Assembly (NCBI GenBank): GCA_947627155.1
Contig: CANQUX010000006.1
Location: 17,038-81,037, forward strand
Direction: 5' to 3'
Length of the DNA stretch: 64,000 nt
Source of the DNA: an uncultured Alphaproteobacteria bacterium
GTDB lineage: Bacteria > Pseudomonadota > Alphaproteobacteria > CAAHEQ01 > UBA3637
Shown: positions 25,089 through 32,957 of the stretch, one piece after another
How the letters are laid out: each line of letters opens with the position of its first letter
Position numbering within the stretch: the stretch's first letter is position 1
The notes under the pieces: generated by a model
Database searches by the model: none
Told to the model about the DNA's origin: nothing
What the model saw: only the letters and a program-made list of their open reading frames with translations
Made by a program: the position numbers and the translations under genes

Positions 25089-27353
25089 ATGACGCAACCA
25101 CTTTTGCATAAACAAAGCACTTCTTTGCAATACAGCGAATTATTGAAAAATATTCGAAAATGCGTTCCCTTGAAAATATCGGTTGAAGAAAAAATTAATC
25201 TGATTATTCGGGAAGTAATAAAAGAATTGCCCGTTGATGTTTGCTCTTGCTATTTAATGCGTCCCGGCGATGTGTTGGAGCTTTATGCCACTATGGGATT
25301 GAATTTAAAAGCCGTTCATGAAACTTTTTTGCGTTTGGGGGAAGGGTTAATCGGTGAAATTGCTTTAAAACGAAAATTACAGGCTTTTGAAAACGCGCAG
25401 GAACATGCCAGTTATTCCTTTAAACCCGAAACAAACGAACAGCATTTTAAATCATTGGCGGGCGCCCCCATTCTTTATGAAAATATGTTATTGGGGGTTA
25501 TCAGCATTCAAACAAAGCAATCGTTTATCTATCCGCCCGAATTGTTAAACGTTCTGCAAATTATTGCCCTTGTAATGGCCGATATTCTTTATTTATCGGT
25601 TGCGGGCAGTCCGGAAAAGAAAATATCAACCGGACATCAGCATAAGAAAATTGAAGCAACCCGTTTAATTCCCGGCATTGCTCTGGGAAATGCCTATATT
25701 CACCGGCGCGCGGTTTTAAATGCCGTTTTGGCCGATGATGTTCATAAAGAAATCAAAAAATTGGAGGCTGCTTTAAAAACGGCAGAAGATGAAATCAATC
25801 ATTTGATTATGAAACCCGATACAAAATCGGAACAATCCGGCATTTTGGAAACATATCTGATGTTTGTTCACGATAAAGGGTGGCTTCAAAAAATGAAGCA
25901 GGAAATTGAAAACGGCTTAACCGCCGAAGCCGCCGTATTAAAGGTTTGTGCCGAAATGGTTCGGCGAATGGAGCTGACAAACGATTCATACATTAAAGAG
26001 CGGATTCACGATTTTCGCGATTTAACCAGTCGTATTATTCGGCTGCTTCACGGAAAACAGCTTGTTTCCGCCAAAAAATTGCCGCGTAACGCCATTTTAA
26101 TTGCCGAAAGTTTAGGGCCGGCCGAATTGTTGGATTATGATCTTTCGCGCATTAAAGGCATTGTGCTGGAAGAAGGGTCGCAAACCATGCATGTGGTGAT
26201 TGTGGCACGCTCGTATAATATTCCCGTTTTATCCGGCATTAAAGATATTTCCGCGCTGGTCTTGAATAACGATGTGTTGGCGCTGGATGCCGATCGCGGC
26301 TTTTTATACATTAACCCCGCCGATGAGGTGTTAGATGAGTTTGAAGCACGATTGAAAGAACAAAAGCGGTTGCAATCCCGTTTAACGCAAATGGGAGCGC
26401 TGCCGGCCGTTACGCAAGACGGATTTTCCGTTTCGCTCAATATCAATGCCGGTTTGGAAACCGATTTAATGAATGTGCGCGGAGTTACATATGACGGTAT
26501 CGGTTTGTTTCGAACGGAATTGCCGTTTATGTCAAGCGAAAAACTGCCCGATGTGGAAACACAAACCGCAATTTACCGGCGCGTCATCAGTGAAATGAAA
26601 GATAAACCCGTTGTTTTTCGCTCACTGGATATCGGATCCGATAAAATTTTACCCTATTTTGAGAACAGAAACGAAAAAAATCCGGCAATGGGGTGGCGTT
26701 CCATTCGGGTCACCTTGGATCGGCGCGCCATTTTGCGCAAGCAATTGCGGGCGTTTATTCATGCCGGCGCCGGTAAAACGCTATATGTAATGTTTCCCAT
26801 GATTTCAACCGTTGCCGAATTTAATCAGGCGCGTCAAACGCTGGAATGGGAATTGCAACGTGAACGAGAGCTCGGTCATTCAATGCCCGCAGAAATTAAA
26901 GTCGGCACAATGCTTGAAGTTCCGTCTTTATTGTTTCAATTGGAGGAACTGGTAAAATATGTTGACTTTATTTCCGTCGGCACGAATGATTTAACACAGT
27001 TTTTGTTTGCAACCGACAGAAGCAATCCCCTCATCTGGTCGCGGTATGATACTTTGTCGCCGCCGTTTTTGCGCATGATGCAATTTGTGCAACAAACGTG
27101 TGAAAAAGCCAAAATTGAGTGTTCTGTTTGCGGTGAAATGGCCTCTCACCCGCTGGAAGCGGTTGCGCTCATCGGTTTAGGGTTTAAAAAACTGTCCATG
27201 AATCCGGCAGCACTCGGGCGAATTAAAGCGGTTATTCGTTCGATGAATCAAGAAAAAGTACACGAATTTTTGTTACGGTATCTTTCTGATACAACCGCTA
27301 CGTTAAGACCTCTGTTACAGGCTTATGTAACCGATCATGAGATTTTTGTTTAA
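25089..27353 (+). CDS. ptsP: Phosphoenolpyruvate-protein phosphotransferase, nitrogen PTS (EI-Ntr)
   Basis: Cytoplasmic enzyme that takes phosphate from PEP and passes it to NPr, feeding the regulatory nitrogen PTS. The 754-residue length with an N-terminal GAF domain (about 1-170) separates it from sugar-PTS EI (~570 residues). Then come the HPr-binding helical domain, the phospho-His domain (His368 in GSQTMHVVIVAR) and the PEP-binding barrel (GLFRTELPFM, GVGTMLEVPS-like segment, SVGTNDLTQF, CGEMASHPLE). The active-site context is TMH rather than the usual TSH. NPr and EIIA genes are not in the window. Confidence 0.92.
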   Translation: MTQPLLHKQSTSLQYSELLKNIRKCVPLKISVEEKINLIIREVIKELPVDVCSCYLMRPGDVLELYATMGLNLKAVHETFLRLGEGLIGEIALKRKLQAFENAQEHASYSFKPETNEQHFKSLAGAPILYENMLLGVISIQTKQSFIYPPELLNVLQIIALVMADILYLSVAGSPEKKISTGHQHKKIEATRLIPGIALGNAYIHRRAVLNAVLADDVHKEIKKLEAALKTAEDEINHLIMKPDTKSEQSGILETYLMFVHDKGWLQKMKQEIENGLTAEAAVLKVCAEMVRRMELTNDSYIKERIHDFRDLTSRIIRLLHGKQLVSAKKLPRNAILIAESLGPAELLDYDLSRIKGIVLEEGSQTMHVVIVARSYNIPVLSGIKDISALVLNNDVLALDADRGFLYINPADEVLDEFEARLKEQKRLQSRLTQMGALPAVTQDGFSVSLNINAGLETDLMNVRGVTYDGIGLFRTELPFMSSEKLPDVETQTAIYRRVISEMKDKPVVFRSLDIGSDKILPYFENRNEKNPAMGWRSIRVTLDRRAILRKQLRAFIHAGAGKTLYVMFPMISTVAEFNQARQTLEWELQRERELGHSMPAEIKVGTMLEVPSLLFQLEELVKYVDFISVGTNDLTQFLFATDRSNPLIWSRYDTLSPPFLRMMQFVQQTCEKAKIECSVCGEMASHPLEAVALIGLGFKKLSMNPAALGRIKAVIRSMNQEKVHEFLLRYLSDTTATLRPLLQAYVTDHEIFV

Positions 27354-27369
27354 AAAAAAGGGAATGAAA

Positions 27370-28098
27370 ATGAAAACAAAAGCAATTATTTTGGCCGCAG
27401 GTATGGGAACGCGTATGGGAACCCCCTGTCCGAAAGTGATGAATCAAATTTGCGGGCAACCGATGATTAATTTATTGTTGGATACCGTTAAAAAAGCCGA
27501 TATAAAAGACATAACGGTTGTTATCGGTCCGGAAATGGAGGATGTGAAAGCAGCGGTTCATCCGCATAAAACGGTTGTGCAACATCACCGTCTCGGAACG
27601 GCGCATGCCGTTTTGGCTGCCGAAGAAGAAATACACCCCTTTGAGGGATGTGCTTTAATTTTATTCGGTGATCAGCCGCTGTTTCGCCCCGAAACATTGC
27701 ATCAGATTATTGAAAAATGCCAATCCGGTGCCGATATTGTTGTTGTCGGATTTATTCCCGAAGATGCGCGGCGATACGGTCGTTTAATTATGGGTGAAAA
27801 CGGCTTGGACGCGATTGTGGAATATAAAGACGCAACCGATGCGCAGCGCTTAATTAAGCTTTGCAATTCCGGTGTGATGTGTATCAACGGAAAGCATTTG
27901 CTGGCTCTTTTAAAACGCATTAAAAACGACAATGCCGCGCAGGAATATTATTTAACGGATATTGTCGCGTTAGCAAAAGAAGAAGGATTGCGCCGCGATG
28001 TTGTTATCGGAGATGCCAATGAACTCCATGGAATCAACACACCGGAAGAGTTGGAGTTGGCAGAGGAAATTTTTAAAAAACGAATGGGGAAACAATAA
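27370..28098 (+). CDS. GlmU-type sugar-1-phosphate nucleotidyltransferase
   Basis: Protein of 242 residues with the signature AIILAAGMGTRMGTPCPKVM, then GTAHAVLAA, FGDQPLF and NSGVMCING, as in the uridyltransferase half of GlmU. The C-terminal acetyltransferase beta-helix of GlmU is absent, so this is a stand-alone nucleotidyltransferase, probably UDP-sugar forming. ATG 27370 is chosen over an earlier start inside ptsP because AGGG lies 8 bases before it. It is in one operon with ptsP, a small membrane protein and glk. Which sugar it activates is not clear. Confidence 0.8.
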   Translation: MKTKAIILAAGMGTRMGTPCPKVMNQICGQPMINLLLDTVKKADIKDITVVIGPEMEDVKAAVHPHKTVVQHHRLGTAHAVLAAEEEIHPFEGCALILFGDQPLFRPETLHQIIEKCQSGADIVVVGFIPEDARRYGRLIMGENGLDAIVEYKDATDAQRLIKLCNSGVMCINGKHLLALLKRIKNDNAAQEYYLTDIVALAKEEGLRRDVVIGDANELHGINTPEELELAEEIFKKRMGKQ

Positions 28099-28317
28099 AT
28101 GATACGTCTTATTTTAATTTTTCTCGGAATTACTCTTATTTGCTTGCTCGGAGCCTTTTTCGCAACGCCCGATTTTACCATGCCGTGCAGCAACGATTTG
28201 TTAATGTGTTTGGAAAACGCCTATTCACTGCCGATTTTGAATCGTTTATGGGAAGGCGCAAAATGTGTCTGCTCAAACGTTTGGTGCGTATTCAATCAAT
28301 TTAAGGGGATTTTATGA
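28099..28317 (+). CDS. Small single-pass membrane protein, unknown
   Basis: 72 residues: an N-terminal hydrophobic helix (IRLILIFLGITLICLLGAFFA) and a short tail with four Cys. Its ATG directly follows the TAA of the nucleotidyltransferase, and its TGA overlaps the ATG of glk, so it is tightly coupled in the operon. Not recognised; coupling to two sugar enzymes is the only clue. Confidence 0.6.
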   Translation: MIRLILIFLGITLICLLGAFFATPDFTMPCSNDLLMCLENAYSLPILNRLWEGAKCVCSNVWCVFNQFKGIL

Positions 28318-29357
28318 GTATATTTTTACTGGCGGATGTGGGCGGAACAAATGTTCGCTTTGCTTTGTATCAAAAAGAGGAAATCACGGCCTCATCAACC
28401 TGTAAAATCAGGCATTTTGATTCGTTTGAAAGTGCCGTTCGTTCTTTTTTGGCACAAACAAACAGCGGGGTTGACGGTTTTATTATCGGCGCAGCGGGCA
28501 TTAAAAAAAATAATGTTATTCAATTAACAAACTATCGATGGACAATTGATGCGTTCCTGCTTAAAACAACATTTCACTTAAAAGAAGTTATTTTGGTGAA
28601 TGATTTTTCTTTACAAGGGTTGGGTTTAATTGATTGCGAAGTTGCCGATTATGTCATATTGGGCAAAGAAGCACTGTTGCCGCAAAACGGTATACGAGCC
28701 GTTATCGGTGCCGGTACCGGCTTGGGCGTTTGTTTTTTGGTTCCCGAAAAGGAAAATGTTTGGCGTGTGTTTGAATCGGAAGGCGGCCATACTTTAATCG
28801 GCAGTATTTCCAAAGGCATGAGTGCCGTTAATCAGGCATTGGCAGAAAAAATCGGCTACGTTTCGTTTGAACGCGTTATTTCGGGGCCGGGTTTATTATC
28901 GCTTTATCGCTTATTAAAAGAAAAAGGGCAGAATTGGATTGATGAAAACTTAAATGAAGAAATACAAAAAATGGAGACTGCTTTTGCGTTTGCGTTTCAA
29001 AATCAACCGACAGCGGCGGAAGCCGCTGTAACGGAACCGGCCGATATTACGAATTTGGCGCAACAAGGATATCCGCATGCCGTTCTCTGCTGGTGGCTGT
29101 TTTTAAAATATTTGGCGGCATTTTGCAGTGATATGGCCGTTACGTTTAAAACAACGGGCGGTATTTATTTGGTCGGCAATTTATTAAACGATACTTTTGC
29201 CCGAAAACTGATTGAGCGCTTTCCGTTTCGGGAAAATTTTGAGCATAAAGGCGTTTTAAGCGCTTATTTAAAACAAATTCCCGTTTGTTTAACGGTGAAA
29301 AAAGATATTCCGCTGGCGGGTTTAAAATATATAGCGCATCACTTAAACAATTGGTAA
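28314..29357 (+). CDS. glk: Glucokinase (bacterial Glk family)
   Basis: ATP-dependent phosphorylation of glucose in the cytoplasm. The 347-residue protein has the phosphate-binding motif ADVGGTNVRFAL at the N-terminus, VNDFSLQGLG (catalytic Asp region), GAGTGLG and ESEGGHT, matching proteobacterial Glk of 320-350 residues. It is the last gene of the ptsP operon (ATGA overlap upstream) and is followed by a strong terminator. The genes for glucose uptake are not in the window. Confidence 0.9.
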   Translation: MSIFLLADVGGTNVRFALYQKEEITASSTCKIRHFDSFESAVRSFLAQTNSGVDGFIIGAAGIKKNNVIQLTNYRWTIDAFLLKTTFHLKEVILVNDFSLQGLGLIDCEVADYVILGKEALLPQNGIRAVIGAGTGLGVCFLVPEKENVWRVFESEGGHTLIGSISKGMSAVNQALAEKIGYVSFERVISGPGLLSLYRLLKEKGQNWIDENLNEEIQKMETAFAFAFQNQPTAAEAAVTEPADITNLAQQGYPHAVLCWWLFLKYLAAFCSDMAVTFKTTGGIYLVGNLLNDTFARKLIERFPFRENFEHKGVLSAYLKQIPVCLTVKKDIPLAGLKYIAHHLNNW

Positions 29358-29370
29358 AAAACAAATAAAA

Positions 29371-29396
29371 AAAAGCCGCTTTGAAACGGCTTTTTT
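29371..29396 (+). terminator. Terminator after glk
   Basis: AAGCCG and CGGCTT form the stem around CTTTGAAA, with A runs before and T runs after, so it can also end transcription of the tRNAs from the other strand. Confidence 0.85.
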
Positions 29397-29398
29397 AA

Positions 29399-29475
29399 TG
29401 GCGGGAGTGAAGGGGCTCGAACCCTCGACCTTCTGCGTGACAGGCAGACGCTCTAACCAGCTGAGCTACACCCCC
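29399..29475 (-). tRNA. tRNA-Asp (GTC)
   Basis: 77 bases on the minus strand. Acceptor GGGGGTG pairs with CACTCCC (one G-T pair), the discriminator is G and CCA is encoded. The anticodon stem TCTGC/GCAGA holds loop CTGTCAC with anticodon GTC. D-arm TAGCTCAG and T-loop GGTTCGAGCC are normal. Confidence 0.95.
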
Positions 29476-29490
29476 AAAAGGGTTTTTAAC

Positions 29491-29567
29491 TGGTGGATGT
29501 GGCAAGACTCGAACTTGCGACCCTTACGATGTCAACGTAATACTCTAACCACCTGAGCTACACATCC
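29491..29567 (-). tRNA. tRNA-Val (GAC)
   Basis: 77 bases on the minus strand with encoded CCA. Acceptor GGATGTG pairs fully with CACATCC. The anticodon stem TTACG/CGTAA holds TTGACAT with anticodon GAC. It lies 15 bp upstream of tRNA-Asp and is likely co-transcribed. Confidence 0.95.
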
Positions 29568-29700
29568 ACGAAGGAATGAACAGTTTTATACACTGACTTT
29601 TTAAAAAAAGCAAGTTTTTTTTTCAAAAAAGTGATATTTTTTTCGTCCTTTTTAATTTTTTATAGAAATATCAATTAAATAGATAAAAAAGAAAAAACGC

Positions 29701-29729
29701 TTGTCATCCCGTTTGTTTTCTGATATAAT
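29701..29729 (+). promoter_or_regulatory. Promoter of ankyrin gene 29773
   Basis: TTGTCA (29701-29706), 17 bp, TATAAT (29724-29729); 43 bp before the start codon. Confidence 0.6.
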
Positions 29730-29772
29730 AATGATTCAGAAAATTTTTTTAACAATCGAAAGGAAGAAAATT

Positions 29773-30402
29773 ATGAAATCCGCTGATGCCGTTAATCGTT
29801 TTGATGAATGGGGAAACACGCCCTTAATAAATGCTTGTCAGGAAGTTGATTTGGCAAAAATGAAAAGTTTATTGAAACAAGGGGGCAATCCCAACATTGC
29901 GCGCAAAAGTGACGGAAATGCCCCCTTGCATCTTATGACGGGACTTGATGGCGAACAAGCGTTGCCGGCGGGTGAATCGTTATTGTTTATGAATGCTTTA
30001 ATTCAAAGCGGAGCCAATGTTAATTTGGCAAATAAAGAGGGAAAAACGCCGTTAATGTTAACCGGTTTGCCGGCAGAAATTGATGTTTTGGTAAAGGCCG
30101 GCGCCAAGCTTGATTTGCAAGATCATAACGGGCAAACGGCTTTAATGGCGGCTGCTCAACAAAACAGAACCGCGGCCGTTATGAAACTGCTTCAACATGG
30201 TGCGTCTCCGAATGTGCAAGATAAGCAGGGAAAAACAGCGTTGATGATTGCAAAGGAAGCAGGTAATGCCGAAGTAATTGACTTGTTAAGTAAAGCCAAT
30301 ACTATAAAGGAAGAGCCGCATGTTAATAAATATTTGCGGCAGTTTCCTCGGGTTGAAGAAGCGGATCATTCAAATAAGCCTGAAAATCAAGCTTCCCGAT
30401 AA
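29773..30402 (+). CDS. Cytosolic ankyrin-repeat protein
   Basis: Protein of 209 residues with about five ankyrin repeats (WGNTPLINAC, GANVNLANKEGKTPLML, GAKLDLQDHNGQTALMAA, GASPNVQDKQGKTALMI). There is no signal peptide, in contrast to the ankyrin proteins at 4569 and 12838. ATG 29773 is chosen because GGAAG lies 7-10 bases before it; an earlier TTG-initiated frame would overlap the promoter. It is monocistronic, between the tRNAs and element E6. Target unknown. Confidence 0.85.
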   Translation: MKSADAVNRFDEWGNTPLINACQEVDLAKMKSLLKQGGNPNIARKSDGNAPLHLMTGLDGEQALPAGESLLFMNALIQSGANVNLANKEGKTPLMLTGLPAEIDVLVKAGAKLDLQDHNGQTALMAAAQQNRTAAVMKLLQHGASPNVQDKQGKTALMIAKEAGNAEVIDLLSKANTIKEEPHVNKYLRQFPRVEEADHSNKPENQASR

Positions 30403-30509
30403 ATTAAAATAAAAGCTTGTTTTTGTTTTAAAACAGGGTGTTATAAAAAATGCATCCTGTTTTTTTATGCTCAAAGCAAAAATTGTTCATCTTATTATCT
30501 GCACAAAAT

Positions 30510-30665
30510 AAACGTACGATTTTTGCAACACTTTTTTTTGATTTTTTCAAAAAAAATTTTTTTAAGGCACAATTTTTTGATTTTTAAAGGTTTTTTACTT
30601 GTTTGTTTGGCTTTTTGTAAGTGCTTGAAAAGTGTCGAAAAAATCGTTGCATTAAAGGTACGTTT
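30510..30665 (+). repeat. Promoter element E6 (156 bp)
   Basis: Left end AAACGTACGATTTTTGCAAC, right end TTGCATTAAAGGTACGTTT. The right end drives the pilin gene at 30789: -35 TTGCAT (30647-30652), 17 bp, -10 TATGCT (30670-30675). The interior is of the E5 type. The rest of the 30403-30788 gap is the pilin leader. Confidence 0.82.
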
Positions 30666-30675
30666 AATTTATGCT

Positions 30676-30788
30676 ATTTGTTGAGAGAAAATTTCTCTCG
30701 ATAGGGAAAACAAGGTATTAACACCTTAAAAATAAACGTTTTTTGGCTCGGGGAGCTTAAAAAACAACATAAATGAAAGGACAAAAAA
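30676..30788 (+). promoter_or_regulatory. Conserved structured 5' leader of pilin cassette
   Basis: Same leader as at 16284. Hairpin 1 is GAGAGAAAATTTCTCTC (30683-30699). Hairpin 2 (30712-30727) reads AAGGT/ACCTT where the other two copies read AAGGC/GCCTT, a paired change that keeps the stem. Confidence 0.65.
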
Positions 30789-31238
30789 ATGAAAAGAACA
30801 AATGAATCAGGCCGTTCCATGGTTGAAATGCTCGGCGTTTTGGCCATTATCGGCGTTTTATCGATCGGCGGTATTGCCGGTTATTCCATGGCCATGAACC
30901 GCTATCGTGCGAATGAAGCATTAGATATGGCCAATAAATTTGCCGTGGTTGTTTATTCCAGCTATCAAACGGCAAGTGCTATGGGCAATGCTTGGTCAAC
31001 CCCCACGTTAGCCAGTTCCGGTTTAGTTAATTCCGGCAGCACCAGCACCGGCGGCAAAACACCGGGCGGTGCAACCATTACATATTCGGGTGATGAGACT
31101 AACTTAAAAAAAGGTATTGTAAAATTAGATATTGAATTTCCGACAGATGCCGTTTGCAAAGCCGCACAAAGCATTTTGGGCTCAACGACTGCATGTGCTT
31201 CTGCCAAGTTATCAGGTATCGAATTTAAACAGAGCTAA
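30789..31238 (+). CDS. Short type IV pilin-like protein
   Basis: Protein of 149 residues: leader MKRTNESG, then RSMVEMLGVLAIIGVLSIGG with Glu at +5 and the same helix as the 15830 pilin. The two differ mainly in the surface part (residues ~68-85 and the Cys loop near 130-140). AAAGGA precedes the ATG. It is the first of two tandem pilin cassettes, each with element, leader, gene and terminator. Confidence 0.9.
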   Translation: MKRTNESGRSMVEMLGVLAIIGVLSIGGIAGYSMAMNRYRANEALDMANKFAVVVYSSYQTASAMGNAWSTPTLASSGLVNSGSTSTGGKTPGGATITYSGDETNLKKGIVKLDIEFPTDAVCKAAQSILGSTTACASAKLSGIEFKQS

Positions 31239-31280
31239 CACCTTATTTGCTTTAAAAAGTGCGTCTTTTTAAGGCAAAGA

Positions 31281-31334
31281 ACGGCGGGCAGGACGGTTTT
31301 TCTTGAGTTTCCGCCCTGCCCGTTGTTTTTTTTA
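31281..31334 (+). terminator. Terminator of pilin gene 30789
   Basis: GGGCAGGACGG and CCGCCCTGCCC form the stem around TTTTTCTTGAGTTT, followed by a long T run. An AT-rich hairpin (TTTAAAAAG/CTTTTTAAGG) precedes it, as in the other two short pilin cassettes. Confidence 0.85.
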
Positions 31335-31372
31335 TAAAGTGATTGAAATATAAATAAAATATGGTGTTGCAA

Positions 31373-31528
31373 AAACGTACGTTTTTTGCAACACTTTTTT
31401 TTGATTTTTTCAAAAAAAATTTATTTTGGTCGGAATTCATTGATTTTTCGGCTGTTTTTTAGGAATGATTTTTGGCAGTTTAAGGGCAAATTTTGTCCCG
31501 GAATCCGCGTTGCATTAAAGGTACGTTT
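31373..31528 (+). repeat. Promoter element E7 (156 bp)
   Basis: The right end drives the pilin gene at 31650: -35 TTGCAT (31510-31515), 17 bp, -10 TATGCT (31533-31538). The left end, which faces no gene, is a near-perfect dyad: TTGCAA arms on both sides of an ACGTACGT centre (about 31363-31393). The interior is of the E2 type. Confidence 0.82.
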
Positions 31529-31538
31529 AATTTATGCT

Positions 31539-31649
31539 ATTTGTTGAGAGAAAATTTCTCTCGATAGGGAAAACAAGGCATTAACGCCTTAAAAATAACG
31601 TTTTTTGGCTCGGGGAGCTTAAAAAACAACATAAATGAAAGGATAAAAA
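31539..31649 (+). promoter_or_regulatory. Conserved structured 5' leader of pilin cassette
   Basis: Third copy of the leader, with hairpins at 31546-31562 and 31575-31590 and the GCTC/GAGC stem before the ribosome-binding site. Confidence 0.65.
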
Positions 31650-32150
31650 ATGAAAACAACAAACGAATCCGGTCGGTCAATGGTTGAAATGCTTGGCGTT
31701 TTGGCCATTATCGGCGTTTTATCCATCGGCGGTATTGCCGGCTATTCCATGGCTATGAACCGCTATCGTGCCAATGAAGCATTAGATGTTGCCAACAAAT
31801 ACGCCGTTATTTTATATGCCGGTTATCAAACAGCACAAGCAACGGGAGGCACTTTTTCAGCTCCTGATTTGGAAGGTGCCGGTTTAACGACAAGTGGTAA
31901 AAAAACACAAACCCCGGGCGGTGCCACAATTACACATGGCTCTACCTCAAATAATGATTTGAAAGACGGCGTTGTAGAACTGAAAATTGAATTCACGTCA
32001 GGCGGTGTGTGTAAAGCCGCAGCCAGTATTTTAGGCATTAGCGCTGCTTCATCTACCTCATCCGTTGCCGAAACGCCTTACAGTTGTAAATCAAGTTCAA
32101 GTTGCACCGATAGCGGCGGATCAATTACTTATTGTTTCAGACAAAGCTGA
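31650..32150 (+). CDS. Short type IV pilin-like protein, diverged C-terminus
   Basis: Protein of 166 residues with leader MKTTNESG and the same RSMVEMLGVLAIIGVLSIGG start. It is longer than its two paralogues because of a Ser-rich C-terminal insert with two extra Cys (about residues 130-160, SCKSSSSCTDSGG), then the usual FRQS end. AAAGGA precedes the ATG. Pattern of a conserved N-terminal helix and diverging exposed part is typical of pilins under surface selection. Confidence 0.9.
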   Translation: MKTTNESGRSMVEMLGVLAIIGVLSIGGIAGYSMAMNRYRANEALDVANKYAVILYAGYQTAQATGGTFSAPDLEGAGLTTSGKKTQTPGGATITHGSTSNNDLKDGVVELKIEFTSGGVCKAAASILGISAASSTSSVAETPYSCKSSSSCTDSGGSITYCFRQS

Positions 32151-32190
32151 CAGATTTTTGTTTTAAAAAGCGCTGCTTTTAAGGCAAAAA

Positions 32191-32252
32191 ACAGCGGGTA
32201 GAACGACTTTTCTTGAGTTTTAAGTCTCTGCCCGTTGTTTTTTTATATGAAG
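32191..32252 (+). terminator. Terminator of pilin gene 31650
   Basis: Diverged version of the pilin terminator: CAGCGGGTAG and CTGCCCGTTG pair around the same TTTTCTTGAGTTTT loop, followed by a T run. Confidence 0.75.
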
Positions 32253-32269
32253 CTGACCGAATTTAAAAA

Positions 32270-32875
32270 TTATTCGCGTGTATGCTCGTTCTTTTGCGGT
32301 AAATAATTCTTTTTGGAGGCAACAAGTCTTGAATCATCGGGGAACATAAGAACCACCTGCCCCGTGTTTTTCATGGTAACACCGATTTTTTCCGCTGTTT
32401 CCTTTAAATTAACCGAATTATCAAGAGCTTCTCTCATGTTGGCGCCGCTATCTAACAGTAATACAACCATATCTCTGTTTTGGTGACTTATGGCAGTAGA
32501 AAGCGCCGTAAAACCGTAAACGTTCCGCGGTTTCACATCGGCATGCAAAGCCAACAAAGCCTCAACCAAATCAACGTTTTCACTGGCAACCGCTTTCATT
32601 AACGGTGTGTAACCGAACTTGTCTTGCGCATTGATTAAAGCCCCTTTTTGATTCATTAAAAACAAGGCTTCCTTCGTGCGCCCTTCTTCACAATAAAGCA
32701 TTAACGGCGTATAGCCGCGTTTATCGGGCGCATTTAAATCAAGTTTTGATTTTTCTAATTCTTCAAGCGAACATAAGCCGTTTTCCTGAATATAATCAAC
32801 CAATTTTTCATATCTTTTTTTACTCTTGCCGAACAATCTTGTCATTTTAGAGAAATAATATTTAAATTTTTCCAT
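32270..32875 (-). CDS. Cytosolic ankyrin-repeat protein
   Basis: Protein of 201 residues. A basic N-terminus (~1-40) is followed by about four ankyrin repeats (RGYTPLMLYCEEG, FGYTPLMKAVASEN, YGFTALSTAISHQN) and a non-repetitive tail. No signal peptide or membrane segment. AAGGAGA lies 8 bases before the ATG. It converges on the pilin cassette terminator. Binding partner unknown. Confidence 0.85.
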   Translation of the reverse strand: MEKFKYYFSKMTRLFGKSKKRYEKLVDYIQENGLCSLEELEKSKLDLNAPDKRGYTPLMLYCEEGRTKEALFLMNQKGALINAQDKFGYTPLMKAVASENVDLVEALLALHADVKPRNVYGFTALSTAISHQNRDMVVLLLDSGANMREALDNSVNLKETAEKIGVTMKNTGQVVLMFPDDSRLVASKKNYLPQKNEHTRE

Positions 32876-32957
32876 AAGAAATTCTCCTTATCTTTTTGTG
32901 TTTACCGAACAATAGTGCTATTTTACAGCAACAATATTTATTTGTCAAGAATTATTT

